NCBI GenBank assembly: GCA_013153675.1
Contig: JAADEA010000149.1
Location: 1-5,715 of the forward strand
Source: Campylobacterota bacterium
GTDB lineage: Bacteria; Campylobacterota; Campylobacteria; Campylobacterales; Sulfurovaceae
Direction of reading: 5' to 3'
Length of the DNA: 5,715 bases
A program made the translations under genes and the position numbers. The notes beneath the pieces were generated by a model, which saw only the letters and a program-made list of their open reading frames with translations, made no database searches and was not told the DNA's origin. Shown here one piece after another: positions 5,535-5,715 of the stretch; the stretch's first letter is position 1, and each line of letters starts with the position of its first letter.

Positions 5535-5609
5535 AAAGTAAACTTTTTTAGAGATTTTGAATAATTTAAGAATAGTTTTATTTTAAAGGTAAACTTTATG
5601 GTATACTTA
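5535..5609. repeat. Three related AAAGTAAACTTT-like palindromes between plsY and brnT
   Basis: AAAGT-AA-ACTTT at 5535-5546 is a perfect 5-bp inverted repeat; AAGGT-AA-ACTTT at 5586-5597 has one arm mismatch; ATGGT-AT-ACTTA at 5598-5609 is a weaker copy spanning the brnT -10. The last two form a direct repeat, GGTAAACTT and GGTATACTT, with a 12-bp period. They sit next to the plsY -10 and over the brnT promoter, as operators for a toxin-antitoxin autorepressor would. Confidence 0.4.
5599..5607 (+). promoter_or_regulatory. Extended -10 promoter of the brnT gene
   Basis: TGGTATACT carries TGn plus TATACT (5602-5607). The predicted transcription start, 6-8 nt downstream, coincides with the ATG at 5614, and no Shine-Dalgarno sequence precedes the ATG. 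Confidence 0.55.
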
Positions 5610-5613
5610 TTAA

Positions 5614-5715
5614 ATGGAGTTTGAGTATGATGAAAAAAAGAGTCAAATAAACAAGCTTAAACATGGGATTGATTTTGAAGAAGCTAAAAAACTATGGATG
5701 GATCCTTTAGCTTTT
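5614..5715 (+). CDS. brnT: BrnT-family ribonuclease toxin, N-terminal 34 codons (continues past window)
   Basis: Only the first 34 residues are visible: MEFEYDEKKS, then N13, KHGIDFEEAKKLW (16-28) and DP at 30-31. This is the standard opening of BrnT toxins, small RelE-fold ribonucleases (about 90-100 residues) whose cognate antitoxin BrnA is normally encoded directly downstream and represses the shared promoter. The FEYDExKS...N...KHGIDFEEA pattern is strongly diagnostic. An in-frame TAA immediately precedes the ATG, so the start cannot lie further upstream. It is divergent from plsY with 111 bp between them. The active-site residues and the antitoxin are beyond the window, so whether the module is intact is unknown. 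Confidence 0.88.
   Translation, partial: MEFEYDEKKSQINKLKHGIDFEEAKKLWMDPLAF

Noticed and set aside
1..5715. CRISPR arrays, tRNA or rRNA genes, insertion sequences
   Set aside because: No regularly spaced repeats, RNA-gene signatures or transposase-like frames were found on either strand.

Overview
The window is AT-rich, densely packed bacterial DNA. Gene content, gene order and protein sequences point to Campylobacterota (the former Epsilonproteobacteria), probably a free-living or vent-type lineage and not a close relative of Helicobacter pylori or Campylobacter jejuni. The response regulator is clearly of the HsrA/CosR type known from this phylum. The order regulator - ferredoxin - Ppx/GppA resembles, from memory, the cosR-fdxB region of C. 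jejuni. plsY followed by folB is also a pairing I recall from this phylum.

Layout. Left block, minus strand, read right to left from about 3700 to 1: an OmpR-type response regulator (HsrA/CosR family), an overlapping membrane histidine kinase, an Allochromatium-type 2[4Fe-4S] ferredoxin, and a Ppx/GppA phosphatase that runs off the left edge. A divergent intergenic region of about 200 bp (3672-3868) carries promoters for both sides and several operator-like elements. Middle, plus strand: a secreted L,D-transpeptidase (YkuD) with an extremely basic Lys/Arg/Tyr-rich C-terminal tail. Right block, minus strand: plsY and folB, overlapping by 4 bp and converging on the transpeptidase gene with only 3 bp between stops. 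At the right edge, divergent from plsY, is the 5' end of a BrnT-type toxin gene on the plus strand, with a promoter so close to the ATG that its mRNA is probably leaderless.

How the genes fit together. The regulator and kinase form a complete two-component system. The regulator keeps the acidic pocket, the phospho-acceptor Asp51, Ser79 and Lys101, whereas the studied family members HsrA (H. pylori) and CosR (C. jejuni) are known as atypical orphan regulators without normal receiver phosphorylation. The window therefore seems to preserve the kinase-coupled form of a central redox/homeostasis regulator. A tandem 11-bp-spaced TTTAAA-type repeat just upstream of its own promoter suggests autoregulation. 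Ferredoxin and Ppx/GppA tie the locus to low-potential electron transfer and to (p)ppGpp or polyphosphate turnover. plsY and folB are housekeeping (phospholipid and folate synthesis). The basic-tailed transpeptidase is the most unusual single protein. Three genes (kinase, plsY, folB) start with TTG. No RNA genes, insertion sequences or CRISPR arrays were seen, and no stretch over 300 bases lacks a gene.
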